Numbered from the stretch's first letter, positions 16,753 to 26,757 are shown. The stretch: DNA of 64,000 nt from Clostridium merdae (GCF_900176635.1 NZ_FXLN01000004.1:558001-622000); one strand, 5' to 3'. The notes: generated by a model from the sequence alone, not told the origin. Numbers and translations are program-made.

Positions 16753-18045
16753 ATGAGTTTAAAATCGTCCAATCAGGTAGAAACTAACCGTTATCAACTG
16801 GAGGTTGAGGTTGATGCGGATACTTTTGAAAAGGCGTTGAATCAGGCTTTTCATAAACAGGGCAAAAAAATTACGATTCCGGGCTTCCGTAAAGGAAAGG
16901 CTCCGCGCAAATTTATTGAAAAATTTTATGGAGAGCAGTTTTTCTACGAGGACGCTGTAAACGCTGTTTATCCTGCTGCTTTAGACGCTGCTGTTAATGC
17001 GGCTCAATTGAGACTGGTTGAAGACAAGATCGATTTTGATGTAGTTAGCATCGGCAAAGACGGTCTGGTATTTAAGGCAGTTGTTACTACATGGCCTGAA
17101 GTTACAATCAAAGATTATAAGGGACTCGAAGCATCCAAAACTGCGGTTGAAGTAACCGATGAGGACATTAATAATGAAATCAAAAAGGTTCAGGATCGCA
17201 ACTCCAGAATGATTACTGTGGAAGACCGCCCGGCACAGCTCGGCGATGCCGTTGTAATTGATTTTGAAGGTTTTGTTGACGGTGTTGCATTTGAAGGCGG
17301 CAAGGCAGAGAACCATACTCTTGACTTGGGCTCCGGCCAGTTTATTCCTGGCTTTGAAGAGAAGGTAGTTGGCCACACCACTGGAGAAGAGTTCGACATT
17401 ACTGTCACATTCCCGGAGGATTACCAGGCATCTACTCTTCAGAACAAAGAGGCAGTATTTAAAATTAAGCTGCATGAAATTAAGCAAAAAGAGCTTCCCG
17501 AAGTGGACGATGACTTTGCAAAGGACGTAAGCGAATTCGATACCCTCGAAGCTTATAAAGAGGATATTAAAAAGAATCTGCTTGATTCCCGCGAAAAGGC
17601 TGCGCAGGATGAGGTTGAGGCTCAACTGATTGATCAGCTCGTTGAAAAGCTGGAGGGTGAAATTCCCGAGGCGATGTTCCAGAATAAGATCAACGACGAT
17701 CTTCGTGATTTTGCATATCGCCTACAGTCTCAGGGTCTGGACTTTAACACCTACCTGAAATATACCGGTATGGATCAGAACTCCATCCGCGATCACTTCA
17801 AGCCTCAGGCTGAGAAGCAGGTTAAGGTACGTTTGGCACTTGAAAAGATTGCAGAGCTTGAAAACATTAAGGCAACTGCAGAAGAGATTGAAGCTGAATT
17901 TGAGAAGCTTTCCAAAACCTACAGCATGGAAGTTGACAAAGTAAAGGGCTTTATTCCGGAAGCAGACTTGGCTCAGGATTTAGCTGTAGAGAAGGCTGTT
18001 AACGTTGTTCGTGACAATGCGAAAATCACAGAGAAGAAAGACTAA
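16753..18045 (+). CDS. tig: Trigger factor
   Basis: This ribosome-bound chaperone and peptidyl-prolyl isomerase meets nascent chains at the exit tunnel. The ribosome-docking signature GFRKGKAPRKFIE is at about residues 42-54. The FKBP-type domain (about 155-240) begins near QLGDAVVIDFEGFVDG, and a long helical C-terminal substrate-binding domain follows. The 430-residue length is typical. GGAGG precedes the ATG. It starts the conserved tig-clpP-clpX-lon string. Confidence 0.96.
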   Translation: MSLKSSNQVETNRYQLEVEVDADTFEKALNQAFHKQGKKITIPGFRKGKAPRKFIEKFYGEQFFYEDAVNAVYPAALDAAVNAAQLRLVEDKIDFDVVSIGKDGLVFKAVVTTWPEVTIKDYKGLEASKTAVEVTDEDINNEIKKVQDRNSRMITVEDRPAQLGDAVVIDFEGFVDGVAFEGGKAENHTLDLGSGQFIPGFEEKVVGHTTGEEFDITVTFPEDYQASTLQNKEAVFKIKLHEIKQKELPEVDDDFAKDVSEFDTLEAYKEDIKKNLLDSREKAAQDEVEAQLIDQLVEKLEGEIPEAMFQNKINDDLRDFAYRLQSQGLDFNTYLKYTGMDQNSIRDHFKPQAEKQVKVRLALEKIAELENIKATAEEIEAEFEKLSKTYSMEVDKVKGFIPEADLAQDLAVEKAVNVVRDNAKITEKKD

Positions 18046-18086
18046 TTGCTTTCCCTTTTAAAGCGTTAAAGATGCTAATTTTATTC

Positions 18087-18116
18087 CGCCGCCGATTACC
18101 GTGCGAATCGGCGGCG
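18087..18116 (+). other. GC-rich hairpin between tig and clpP
   Basis: CGCCGCCGATT and AATCGGCGGCG form an 11-bp stem with an 8-base loop, followed by AAAACAC rather than T. It may stabilise or attenuate the transcript; it is not a standard terminator. Confidence 0.6.
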
Positions 18117-18157
18117 AAAACACAATAAAAACCCGCATGTGAAGAAAGGTGGTTATG

Positions 18158-18739
18158 ATGAGTTTAGTCCCATATGTTATTGAGCAAACCAATCGCGGTG
18201 AGCGCTCGTACGACATTTTTTCCCGCTTGTTAAATGATAGAATTATTATGTTAAACGAAGAGGTTAACAACACTTCGGCAAGCCTTATTGTTGCACAGCT
18301 TCTGTATTTGGAAGGCCAAGACCCCTCAAAGGATATTAGCCTTTACATCAACAGTCCCGGCGGAGTTGTAACAGCTGGCCTGGCAATTTATGATACGATG
18401 CAGTATATTAAGTGCGATGTTTCTACCATCTGCATGGGCATGGCTGCTTCTATGGGCTCATTCTTGCTGGCTGCCGGCACCAAGGGTAAACGTTTCGCTT
18501 TGCCCAACAGTGAAATTATGATTCACCAGCCCAGCGGCGGTGCGCAGGGCCAAGCAACCGACATTATGATTCATGCGGATCATATTATTGCCACCAAAAA
18601 GAAGTTAAATGAAATTTTAGCCGAGAAAACGGGGCAACCTATAGAGACCATTATTAAAGATACCGAGCGTGATAATTTTATGACTGCGGAACAAGCCGCA
18701 GCGTACGGACTGATAGATAAAGTAATCTCTACGAGATAA
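18158..18739 (+). CDS. clpP: ATP-dependent Clp protease proteolytic subunit ClpP
   Basis: ClpP is the serine peptidase that forms the double-ring degradation chamber served by ClpX and other AAA+ unfoldases. The catalytic triad is Ser98 (GMAASMGS), His123 (MIHQP) and Asp172 (ERDNFM), at exactly the positions usual for the family. The 193-residue length is typical. AAAGGTGG at 18145-18152 best serves the ATG at 18158; an ATG three bases earlier and a GTG at 18149 are too close. It is followed 27 bases later by clpX. Confidence 0.96.
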   Translation: MSLVPYVIEQTNRGERSYDIFSRLLNDRIIMLNEEVNNTSASLIVAQLLYLEGQDPSKDISLYINSPGGVVTAGLAIYDTMQYIKCDVSTICMGMAASMGSFLLAAGTKGKRFALPNSEIMIHQPSGGAQGQATDIMIHADHIIATKKKLNEILAEKTGQPIETIIKDTERDNFMTAEQAAAYGLIDKVISTR

Positions 18740-18766
18740 CTTCTATGTGAAGCAGGTGATAATAGA

Positions 18767-20080
18767 ATGCCGAATAACGACGATACCAAGGAGAGAGAAT
18801 TGTGCTGCTCCTTTTGTGGCAAACCACAAAGTCAGGCACGCCGCTTAATTGCTGGTCCGGGCGTTTATATTTGTGATGAATGCGTTCAGCTTTGTAATTC
18901 TATTTTGGAAGATGAATCTCATTTATCGAACCGAAAAAAGACCTACACGGGTGATACCGGCACAATCCTGCTCAAACCGCAGGAAATTAAGAAGAAGCTG
19001 GATGAATATGTAATTGGTCAGGATAGAGCAAAAATAGCTCTTTCCGTAGCCGTTTACAATCATTATAAGCGAGTATATTACGGCGGAGAAGATGTAGAGA
19101 TAAGCAAGAGCAATGTGCTTTTGCTAGGGCCAACCGGTGTAGGTAAAACCCTGCTCGCACAAACGCTTGCAAAGCTCCTCGATGTACCGTTTGCAATTGC
19201 GGACGCTACAACCTTAACTGAGGCAGGCTATGTAGGTGAGGATGTGGAGAATATCCTGCTTCGCTTAATTCAAGCAGCTGATTTTGATATAGAACGCGCA
19301 GAAAACGGGATCATCTATATTGATGAAATCGATAAAATTGCTAGAAAATCAGAGAATCCTTCCATCACTCGTGATGTAAGCGGTGAAGGCGTTCAGCAAG
19401 CATTGCTGAAAATTCTGGAGGGCTCAGTTTGCAATGTGCCGCCACAGGGTGGTCGCAAGCACCCACAGCAGGAGTTTCTTCAAATTGATACTTCTAATAT
19501 CCTGTTTATTTGCGGTGGCGCATTTGACGGATTGGAAAAAATCATTGAAAGAAGGACAGCCTCCTCTTCTATGGGCTTTGGTGCACAAATCCAAACCAAA
19601 AAAGAGCTGGACACCACTGCATGGATGTCTGAGGTGATTCCTCATGATTTGGTCAAATACGGTCTTATTCCAGAGCTTGTAGGGCGTTTACCGGTCATTA
19701 CCGCATTAAACGGGCTAGATGAAGAGGCCTTGGTAAGAATTCTTACCGAGCCGAAAAACTCTCTGGTTAAGCAGTATAAACACCTCTTCCAGCTCGATAA
19801 GGTTGACCTTGAGTTTTTACCGGATGCGCTTCGTGAGATTGCCAAAAAGACAATTGAACGCCAAACGGGTGCTCGTGGACTTCGTTCCATTATGGAAGAG
19901 ATCCTCACTCCGCTGATGTATGACGTACCAACGGAATATACGGTAGAGAAAGTGACAATTACACCTGAGGCCGTACAAAAAGGTACGGAGCCAGAGTTGG
20001 GTTATAATGAAAACCGGAAGCCGGTTAAAATTAAAATTTCAAATCCACAAAAACGCGGGCGCAAGGATACCGCGTCTTAA
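18767..20080 (+). CDS. clpX: ATP-dependent Clp protease ATP-binding subunit ClpX
   Basis: This AAA+ unfoldase delivers substrates to ClpP. The N-terminal zinc-binding domain has Cys14, Cys17, Cys36 and Cys39. Walker A is GPTGVGKT and Walker B is [11 protein letters not shown]. The IGF-type loop for ClpP docking corresponds to MGFGAQ. Its 437 residues are typical. A GCAGGTG site precedes the ATG. A terminator follows it. Confidence 0.97.
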   Translation: MPNNDDTKERELCCSFCGKPQSQARRLIAGPGVYICDECVQLCNSILEDESHLSNRKKTYTGDTGTILLKPQEIKKKLDEYVIGQDRAKIALSVAVYNHYKRVYYGGEDVEISKSNVLLLGPTGVGKTLLAQTLAKLLDVPFAIADATTLTEAGYVGEDVENILLRLIQAADFDIERAENGIIYIDEIDKIARKSENPSITRDVSGEGVQQALLKILEGSVCNVPPQGGRKHPQQEFLQIDTSNILFICGGAFDGLEKIIERRTASSSMGFGAQIQTKKELDTTAWMSEVIPHDLVKYGLIPELVGRLPVITALNGLDEEALVRILTEPKNSLVKQYKHLFQLDKVDLEFLPDALREIAKKTIERQTGARGLRSIMEEILTPLMYDVPTEYTVEKVTITPEAVQKGTEPELGYNENRKPVKIKISNPQKRGRKDTAS

Positions 20081-20090
20081 TTCACAGCAT

Positions 20091-20141
20091 AGCTGTTGCT
20101 GACAAGGAACAGAATTCATCCTTGTTCGCAACAGCTTTTTT
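20091..20141 (+). terminator. Terminator between clpX and lon
   Basis: AGCTGTTGC/GCAACAGCT and, inside, ACAAGGA/TCCTTGT form a long stem with a 2x2 internal loop, followed by a run of six T. Confidence 0.85.
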
Positions 20142-20169
20142 CTTCACTGAATGAATACAGGAGTGAAAT

Positions 20170-22617
20170 ATGAGCAAAAAAATCGAGCGACAAACAGAAC
20201 TACAAACCTTGCCGGTTTTGGCATTGCGCGGGCTGGTTTTGTTTCCCGGTATGATTCTGCAATTTGACGCAGGAAGAAAAAAATCGATTTTAGCCCTACA
20301 TGAGGCTATGGAGCAAAACCAAACGATTTTTCTGGTGGCTCAAAAAGACTTGGAGGATAACGACCCCAATTCGGAACAAATGTACCAGGTTGGCGTTATT
20401 GCGAAAATAAAGCAAATTCTTCATCACACAGAAGACGGAGTTCGCTTATTGGCGGAGGGAGTTAGCCGTGCGCGTATGGAAGAGGTGGTAAGCGAAACCC
20501 CTTTTTTAACTGTAAAGGTTGCGCCGCTTCATACCACGCCTACCCGAGTTACAAATAAAACAGAGGCTCTCGTTCGTTACACACAAACTCTGTTTGAAAA
20601 ATACCTGCAGAATTACAAGCGTATTTCACCAGACATTGTAATCGGTGTTGTCAAAAATAAAAGCTGTGGGCCTTTGGCTGATTACATTGCCTCCAACCTG
20701 ATGCTCGACTATGAGCAGAAACAGGTGATTTTGGAAGAACTGCATCCGGTACGACGACTTGAAAAATTGGTGGATATTCTTGAGCATGAAGTGCAGGTGC
20801 TTGAAATTGAGAATGAAATCACAGAAAAAGCACGGGAGCAGATGAACCAAAACCAACGCGACTATTTTCTTCGGGAGCAGATGAAAGCAATCAATTTTGA
20901 ACTGGGGGAGGACGATAATCCTCAGGAAGAATCCGAAGAACTGCGGGAGCGTATTTTACAGCTTGAAATGCCAGAAAAACAGCGTGAAAAGCTGCTAAAA
21001 GAATGCGACCGTTTTGGGAAGATGCCGTTCGGCTCGCACGAGGCAAATGTGATTCGTAATTATTTAGATGTTTGCATTGAATTGCCCTGGAACAATTTTT
21101 CGAAAGAAACCATAGACTTGAACAAAGCCCAACGCGTTTTAGATAAGGATCACTATGGTCTTAAGAAAGTAAAAGAACGTATTATTGAAACACTGGCTGT
21201 CAGAAAACTGGCTCCAGATATTAACGGGCAAATTGTTTGCCTAGTTGGCCCGCCCGGTGTTGGTAAAACATCGATTGCACGCTCGATTGCAAAGGCAATT
21301 GGCCGCAAATATGTTCGGGTATCCTTAGGCGGCGTCCACGATGAATCCGATATTATGGGGCATCGCCGCACTTATATTGGTTCTATGCCGGGGCGTATTA
21401 TGAATGCAGTCAAGCAAGCTGGAGTAAGTAATCCTCTTATTTTGCTTGATGAAATCGACAAGCTGAGCAGTAGCTTTCGGGGTGACCCAGCAGCCGCATT
21501 ACTCGAGGTTTTGGATTCTGAGCAGAATTCTGCATTTTATGACCACTATATCGACATGCCCTTTGACTTAAGTAAGGTGCTGTTTTTAACTACAGCAAAT
21601 GATGCGAGCTCCATTCCGGGTCCTCTTTTTGACCGTATGGATGTTATCTTTCTTTCAAGCTATACGCATGAAGAAAAATATCAGATTGCCAAAAAATATC
21701 TGGTTCCAAAGCAGCTAAAAAAACACGGCATTAGCGCGCAAACCTTGCAGATTACTCCTGCTGCCATTCGTGATTTAATTGACAGCTATACTCGAGAAGC
21801 GGGTGTGCGTAACCTGGAGCGTTCCATTGCAGCCATTTGCAGGAAAAGTGCAAAGCGTATTGTGGCGGAAGAAAATCTAAAGCTTTCAATCAAACCGGCA
21901 GATTTAGAGAGCTTGCTCGGGCCTAGACGTTTCAAACCGGAAGGCCGCAATAAAACAGATGAAGTTGGCCTTGTAAACGGGTTGGCTTGGACCAGTGTGG
22001 GCGGCCAAACCATGCCGATTGAAGTAGCAGTTATGGAAGGAAATGGTAAGCTTCAGCTTACTGGCTCCCTCGGTAATGTGATGAAAGAATCTGCTCAAAC
22101 AGCAATTAGCTGTATACGCTCAAAAGCAGCACAGCTTGGCATTGATGGGCAGTTCTATAATAAAACAGACATTCACATTCATGTGCCGGAGGGAGCAATC
22201 CCAAAAGACGGCCCATCCGCTGGTATCGCAATGGCAACTGCCATTACGTCGGCACTTTCACAAATATCGATACGTCACGACGTTGCGATGACCGGTGAAA
22301 TAACCCTGCGAGGTAGGGTGCTGCCCATTGGTGGCCTGAAAGAAAAATCAATGGCAGCTTATCGCAATGGTATTCGTACAGTAATTATTCCGGAGGATAA
22401 TTTCTCCGATATTTCGGAATTTGATGATGTGGTAAAAGAGAACATTCATTTTGTTCCAGTAAAGAAAATTGATGAGGTGCTCGGCTTAGCTCTTACGCGT
22501 AAGCCCCGCCCGCTTCCACAAACAAAAGCAACGGCTCCGGCTGTGGAATCCACTCAAAATGTGGATCCCGCCGCGCAGAATCAGCCGCCAGTTATGCGGG
22601 AGCAGCCTCAATGCTAG
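20170..22617 (+). CDS. lon: ATP-dependent protease Lon (LonA type)
   Basis: This single-chain AAA+ protease degrades misfolded and regulatory proteins. The N-terminal LON substrate-binding domain (about 12-205) leads into a coiled-coil region. Walker A is GPPGVGKTS and Walker B is ILLDEIDKL. The C-terminal peptidase has the Ser-Lys dyad, serine in PKDGPSAGIA and lysine in LKEKSMA. The 815-residue length is typical of LonA. GGAG precedes the ATG. The yihA gene follows 10 bases after the stop, as in Bacillus (lonA-ysxC). Confidence 0.97.
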   Translation: MSKKIERQTELQTLPVLALRGLVLFPGMILQFDAGRKKSILALHEAMEQNQTIFLVAQKDLEDNDPNSEQMYQVGVIAKIKQILHHTEDGVRLLAEGVSRARMEEVVSETPFLTVKVAPLHTTPTRVTNKTEALVRYTQTLFEKYLQNYKRISPDIVIGVVKNKSCGPLADYIASNLMLDYEQKQVILEELHPVRRLEKLVDILEHEVQVLEIENEITEKAREQMNQNQRDYFLREQMKAINFELGEDDNPQEESEELRERILQLEMPEKQREKLLKECDRFGKMPFGSHEANVIRNYLDVCIELPWNNFSKETIDLNKAQRVLDKDHYGLKKVKERIIETLAVRKLAPDINGQIVCLVGPPGVGKTSIARSIAKAIGRKYVRVSLGGVHDESDIMGHRRTYIGSMPGRIMNAVKQAGVSNPLILLDEIDKLSSSFRGDPAAALLEVLDSEQNSAFYDHYIDMPFDLSKVLFLTTANDASSIPGPLFDRMDVIFLSSYTHEEKYQIAKKYLVPKQLKKHGISAQTLQITPAAIRDLIDSYTREAGVRNLERSIAAICRKSAKRIVAEENLKLSIKPADLESLLGPRRFKPEGRNKTDEVGLVNGLAWTSVGGQTMPIEVAVMEGNGKLQLTGSLGNVMKESAQTAISCIRSKAAQLGIDGQFYNKTDIHIHVPEGAIPKDGPSAGIAMATAITSALSQISIRHDVAMTGEITLRGRVLPIGGLKEKSMAAYRNGIRTVIIPEDNFSDISEFDDVVKENIHFVPVKKIDEVLGLALTRKPRPLPQTKATAPAVESTQNVDPAAQNQPPVMREQPQC

Positions 22618-22627
22618 AGGTGTAAAA

Positions 22628-23218
22628 TTGAGATTTGATAATGCCGCATTTGAATTTGCTGCCGGCCGGGTAGATCAACTCCCGCCCGACGACTTGCCGG
22701 AGATTGTGTTTTCCGGGCGTTCTAACGTTGGAAAATCATCTTTAATTAACAAACTGGTCAACCGTAAGGCGTTAGCACGAGTGAGTGCTACCCCCGGTAA
22801 AACGGGAACCATCAATTTTTATCGGCTTTCAAACTGCCGGCTAGTCGATTTACCGGGTTACGGTTACGCGAAGGTTTCACAGTCTGAAAAGCTACGGTGG
22901 GCGAATTTGGTAGAGGGTTATTTTTCAGCTGGACGCCAAATTGGTCTTGTGGTACAAATTGTGGATATGCGCCACAAACCAACCGCAGATGATATGCATA
23001 TGATTGATTTTTTGAGTGCCGGTGATTTCCCTTTTATTGTTGTTATGACAAAGTGCGACAAGCTCAATAAAGGGGAAAGAGCGGCTCAAATACAGCTTTA
23101 TAACGATTTGTTCCAAAATCAGAAGCAGGTTCGGCGTTTGCCTTTCTCTTCTTCCAACGGGGAAGGCCTTGATACGCTAAAAGAATGGATAGCGGCGGCT
23201 TGCGCCGTTGAAGAGTAA
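22628..23218 (+). CDS. yihA: Ribosome biogenesis GTP-binding protein YsxC/YihA (EngB)
   Basis: This small essential GTPase acts in late 50S assembly. G1 is GRSNVGKSS, G3 is DLPGYG and G4 is TKCDK. The KTGTINFY segment after G1 is family-typical. The TTG at 22628 is preferred because AGAGGTG stands 5-6 bases upstream and the product begins MRFDNAAFEF as homologues do; a frame from 22559 would overlap the end of lon. It is 196 residues long. Confidence 0.94.
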   Translation: MRFDNAAFEFAAGRVDQLPPDDLPEIVFSGRSNVGKSSLINKLVNRKALARVSATPGKTGTINFYRLSNCRLVDLPGYGYAKVSQSEKLRWANLVEGYFSAGRQIGLVVQIVDMRHKPTADDMHMIDFLSAGDFPFIVVMTKCDKLNKGERAAQIQLYNDLFQNQKQVRRLPFSSSNGEGLDTLKEWIAAACAVEE

Positions 23219-23245
23219 GATATTCCGAAGGGGGAAATTCGACCA

Positions 23246-24544
23246 ATGTACGATACTGAACACTTACAAATCAATTCACAAGGGCACCTCACCATTGGTG
23301 GCTGCGATACCGTTCAGCTTGCAGAGCAGTTCGGTACGCCTCTGTATGTGATGGATGAAAACCAAATTCGCCGCAATTGCCGCAGCTACCAAAGCTCTTT
23401 TGAAAAGCATTATAAAGGCAAGGGTATGACTGTTTATGCCAGTAAGGCATTTAACTGCAAAGCAATTTGTCGTATCATTGAGGAAGAGGGTCTTGGGTTA
23501 GACGTTGCCTCCGGCGGCGAGCTGTACACAGCAATTCAGGCAGGCTTCCCGGCTGCGCGCATTCATTTTCACGGCAATAACAAAACCGAACAAGAGATAC
23601 GTTTGGCATTGGAATATGAAATCGGCCATTTTATTGCGGATAATCTGACCGAGCTGCAAACTATTGACCGCCTTGCCTGTGAAGCTGGAAAGGTAGCACA
23701 TGTATCCCTGCGAATTAAGCCGGGTATTGACGCGCATACCCACAGCTTTATTCAAACAGGACAAATCGATTCGAAATTCGGTTTTGCTCTTGAGACTGGT
23801 GAAGCAATGGAAGCCGTTAAATTTGCCTTGAAGTACAAAAACATTGATCTAAAGGGTGTTCATTGCCATATTGGTTCGCAAATATTTGAAAGCTCTCCCT
23901 TTGTGCTTGCAGCAGAAGTTATGCTGCAATTTATTGCAGACATTAAGAAAGATACAGGTATTGAGATAGAAGAACTGAATCTTGGCGGCGGCTTCGGGAT
24001 CCATTATGCAGAAGAAGATGCTCCTCTGCCGTATGACCAGTACATGGAGCTGGTTTCTACTGCTGTATTCCATAAATGCGACGAGCTTGGCCTAAAGGTA
24101 CCCTTTATTTTTATTGAGCCAGGCCGGTCTATGGTAGGAGAAACAGGGATTACCCTGTACCAAGTTGGCGGTATCAAACAAATACCGGCGGTTCGTACTT
24201 ATGTATCGATAAACGGTGGCATGACGGACAACCCTCGTTATATTCTGTACCAGGCAAAGTACACTGCTTTAATTGCCAATAAGGCAAACCAACCAGCAAA
24301 AACCAAAGTTACCATTGCAGGCAAATGCTGCGAAAGCGGCGATTTAATTCAGGAAAACACTATGATTCAAGAACCAGAGGTAGGCGATATTTTAGCCGTG
24401 CTTTCTACTGGCGCATACAACTATTCTATGGCATCAAACTATAACCGCAATCCTCGCCCAGCCGTTGTTATGGTGAAAGATGGCGAACCGCGTGTTGTAG
24501 TTCGGCGCGAGTCATATGAAGATTTGATTCGAAACGATCTGTAA
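23246..24544 (+). CDS. lysA: Diaminopimelate decarboxylase
   Basis: This is the last step of lysine synthesis, meso-diaminopimelate to lysine and CO2, with PLP. The PLP lysine is Lys67 in YASKAFNCKA. HCHIGSQ, the glycine-rich NLGGGFG and EPGRS bind the cofactor, and CESGD carries the active-site cysteine. Its 432 residues are typical. GGGGG precedes the ATG. The other diaminopimelate genes are some 20 kb away behind a lysine riboswitch; no riboswitch is seen here. Confidence 0.96.
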   Translation: MYDTEHLQINSQGHLTIGGCDTVQLAEQFGTPLYVMDENQIRRNCRSYQSSFEKHYKGKGMTVYASKAFNCKAICRIIEEEGLGLDVASGGELYTAIQAGFPAARIHFHGNNKTEQEIRLALEYEIGHFIADNLTELQTIDRLACEAGKVAHVSLRIKPGIDAHTHSFIQTGQIDSKFGFALETGEAMEAVKFALKYKNIDLKGVHCHIGSQIFESSPFVLAAEVMLQFIADIKKDTGIEIEELNLGGGFGIHYAEEDAPLPYDQYMELVSTAVFHKCDELGLKVPFIFIEPGRSMVGETGITLYQVGGIKQIPAVRTYVSINGGMTDNPRYILYQAKYTALIANKANQPAKTKVTIAGKCCESGDLIQENTMIQEPEVGDILAVLSTGAYNYSMASNYNRNPRPAVVMVKDGEPRVVVRRESYEDLIRNDL

Positions 24545-24562
24545 ATCATCGCCTTGCCTATT

Positions 24563-24630
24563 CCGGCACAGGGGTTGTTGTTATGCCGTTATCGCTTTCA
24601 CACTTTAACGCTTTCAACTATCTGTGCCGG
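24563..24630 (+). other. Long-range hairpin between lysA and yerC-like gene
   Basis: CCGGCACAG (24563-24571) and CTGTGCCGG (24622-24630) are a perfect 9-bp inverted repeat around a 50-base loop. There is no T-run after the right arm. It may be an RNA element of the leader of the following gene or a weak barrier; nothing else marks it. Confidence 0.4.
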
Positions 24631-24704
24631 TTTGGCGGATGGCGTTTGAGGGCTTTTAGAGTGCGCATACCCGGCTTTAGTATGAAAAAGAAGGATGGAG
24701 TATT

Positions 24705-25010
24705 ATGAATTCTAAAATCAAAGACAAAAGCGTAGACCTGCTCTTTCAAGCCGTGTTATCTCTTGAAAACATTGAAGAATGCTACGATTTTTTTGAAGAC
24801 CTATGCACAGTTCCCGAAATCAAAGCAATGTCACAGCGCCTTACCGTTGCACACATGCTGCGTAGCAAGTGTGTTTACAGTGATATTGTTGCAAAAACTG
24901 GTGCATCCACTGCTACCATCAGCCGTGTGAATCGCTCGTTAAATTATGGGTGCGATGGATATGAGACTGTATTTAAGCGTTTGGAAGAGGACGGGAACAC
25001 AGAACTATGA
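24705..25010 (+). CDS. YerC/YecD family TrpR-related protein
   Basis: This is a 101-residue helix-turn-helix protein. The Trp-repressor-like fold is indicated by CTVPEIKAMSQRLTVAHML, and the recognition region SDIVAKTGASTATISRVNRSLNYG closely follows the YerC pattern. The family is annotated TrpR-like, but its ligand and targets are not established. GGAG precedes the ATG. Its stop overlaps the start of the methyltransferase gene (ATGA), so the two are co-translated. Confidence 0.88.
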   Translation: MNSKIKDKSVDLLFQAVLSLENIEECYDFFEDLCTVPEIKAMSQRLTVAHMLRSKCVYSDIVAKTGASTATISRVNRSLNYGCDGYETVFKRLEEDGNTEL

Positions 25011-25777
25011 GCTCTTATACCACCTTTGCACAGTATTACGATGAGCTAACACAAAATGTAAAGTATAGTGAGCGGGCAGAGTATTTCTGCGGGCTTTTAA
25101 AAAGTCTGAGCCATTCTCCCGGTCTTGTGTTAGATTTAGCTTGCGGCACTGGAAGTTTAACCCTGCAGCTCAAACAGCGCGGGTTAGATGTATACGGTGC
25201 GGATGCTTCCTTTGAGATGCTGTCCATTGCGCAGCAGAAAGCTGCCGATGCCGAGCAACAAATCCTTTTTCTATGCCAATCAATGCAGAAGCTGGATTTA
25301 TACGGTACGGTAGATACTGTAATTTGTGCATTGGACAGCATTAATCATTTAACCACAGAAAAAGATGTTCTGGCGGCATTTCGCAGAGTATCTCTTTTCC
25401 TGAACCCCGGCGGGTATTTTCTGTTTGACATGAACACACAATATAAGCACAGGGAAGTTCTAGCGGACCATGTTTTTGTATATGATACAAAGCATGTATT
25501 TTGTGTGTGGCAAAATCAATTCGAAGAAAAAACGGATCGTGTGAGCATTGATCTTGATTTCTTTGAAAAAGAGGGAGCCGTATATCACAGAAGCTCCGAA
25601 CATTTTTATGAAAAAGCATATTCAAACGATATAATAAAAGAACTATTACATACCGCAGGCTTATCATTTGTGGCTTGTTATGACGATTGCAGCTTTTTGC
25701 CGCCGCAGCCGAATAGTGAGCGAGTGGTAATTGTTGCAAGAAAAGAACCTACAACAGAAACAGAAAAGGAACGATAA
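25007..25777 (+). CDS. Class I SAM-dependent methyltransferase
   Basis: A Rossmann-fold methyltransferase of 256 residues. Motif I is LDLACGTGS, motif II has YGADAS, and CALDSINHL marks motif IV. The acceptor substrate is not evident. It resembles small-molecule or tRNA-type enzymes of the same general family found in Clostridia. The gene is coupled to the YerC-like gene and is followed three bases later by hslO, suggesting one transcription unit. Confidence 0.85.
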   Translation: MSSYTTFAQYYDELTQNVKYSERAEYFCGLLKSLSHSPGLVLDLACGTGSLTLQLKQRGLDVYGADASFEMLSIAQQKAADAEQQILFLCQSMQKLDLYGTVDTVICALDSINHLTTEKDVLAAFRRVSLFLNPGGYFLFDMNTQYKHREVLADHVFVYDTKHVFCVWQNQFEEKTDRVSIDLDFFEKEGAVYHRSSEHFYEKAYSNDIIKELLHTAGLSFVACYDDCSFLPPQPNSERVVIVARKEPTTETEKER

Positions 25778-25780
25778 AAA

Positions 25781-26680
25781 ATGGATCGAATTATTCGCTG
25801 TATAACCACAGACGGCAGCATTATGGCCTCTGCGGTTGAAACAACCGATATTGTATACACTGCCCAGCAAATACACCACACTAGCTCTGTTACAACAGCA
25901 GCTCTGGGGCGCCTTTTGTCGGCTTCCTCTTTGATGGGGAACATGCTCAAGAAGAAGGATGCTGTTATTACGCTTAAAATCAAAGGCAACGGCCCTGCTG
26001 GGGCAATCGTAGCAATTGCAGACAGTAGCGGGAACTGCCGAGGCTATGTAGAGCACCCGGAGGTAATGGTGCCCAATAAACCAAACGGCAAACTGGATGT
26101 AGGCATGGCAATTGGCTCAGAAGGCCTTTTAAGCGTTATGCGCGATTTAGGTGAGGGGGAGCCCTACATTGGCCAGGTTGAGCTTGTAAGCGGTGAGATA
26201 GGCGATGATATTAGCCAGTATTTTGCAATTAGCGAACAAATCCCAACAGTTTGTGCCTTAGGTGTATTGGTTGACCGAGAAAGCAGCCAGTCTTTGCTCT
26301 CTGGTGGAATGCTGATTCAGGTATTACCCGGAGCCGATAGTGCCGCTATAGAGAAGCTGGAGCGCAATGTTGCTGTTCTTGAGCCTGTCACTACTATGCT
26401 TGCAAAAGGCATGAGTATGGAAGACATGTGCCGCCAGGCACTGGAAGGCTTTGAAATGGAGATTCTTGATGAATCCCCCGTAAAGTATGTTTGCAATTGC
26501 AGTGAGGATCGAGTTACCCGTGCGATCTCCACATTGCCCCCAGACGATATTCGTACCCTAGCAGACGAGAGTGGGAAGATGGAAGCTAAATGCCAATACT
26601 GCGGCAAATCATACGAGTTTGACCAACAACACCTAGAGGCTTTAGCGACCTCTTTAGAGAGGAAAAACGAGGAAAAATAA
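25781..26680 (+). CDS. hslO: Redox-regulated chaperone Hsp33
   Basis: This holdase chaperone is switched on by disulfide formation when oxidants strip its zinc. The C-terminal zinc site is complete: CNC and CQYC, about 30 residues apart near residues 237-270. The N-terminal domain has the family pattern TAALGRLLSASSLMG and GPAGAIVA. Its 299 residues are typical. It lies just before the tRNA operon; no convincing terminator is visible after it, only an AT-rich stretch. Confidence 0.95.
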   Translation: MDRIIRCITTDGSIMASAVETTDIVYTAQQIHHTSSVTTAALGRLLSASSLMGNMLKKKDAVITLKIKGNGPAGAIVAIADSSGNCRGYVEHPEVMVPNKPNGKLDVGMAIGSEGLLSVMRDLGEGEPYIGQVELVSGEIGDDISQYFAISEQIPTVCALGVLVDRESSQSLLSGGMLIQVLPGADSAAIEKLERNVAVLEPVTTMLAKGMSMEDMCRQALEGFEMEILDESPVKYVCNCSEDRVTRAISTLPPDDIRTLADESGKMEAKCQYCGKSYEFDQQHLEALATSLERKNEEK

Positions 26681-26728
26681 CCCTTTAAAAATATCCAAAA
26701 GTTTTTTTAAAAATTTTGAAAATACCTG

Positions 26729-26757
26729 TTGACATCTGGCAGAATATATAGTATTAT
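26729..26757 (+). promoter_or_regulatory. Strong sigma-A promoter of the tRNA operon
   Basis: TTGACA (26729-26734), a 17-base spacer and TATTAT (26752-26757) stand upstream. The transcript would start near 26764 and open with a hairpin, GTCGCTG (26765-26771) with CAGCGAC (26784-26790), before the first tRNA. Confidence 0.85.

Noticed and set aside
16981..17625. 214-codon minus-strand frame inside tig
   Set aside because: Antisense shadow of the trigger factor gene, with no initiation signal and no family resemblance.
18087..18116. Rho-independent terminator between tig and clpP
   Set aside because: The GC-rich stem is followed by AAAACAC and not by T; it is listed as a hairpin only.
22770..22792. 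CIRCE-like inverted repeat (TTAGCAC ... AGTGCTA) suggesting HrcA control near lon/yihA
   Set aside because: It lies inside the yihA coding region, the spacer is 5 instead of 9 bases, and the codons are conserved family residues (ALARVSATPG).
24682..24708. Eight-codon upstream frame (MKKKDGVL) ending over the start of the YerC-like gene
   Set aside because: No ribosome-binding site and no amino-acid bias pointing to a leader peptide; overlap with the real Shine-Dalgarno region is coincidental.
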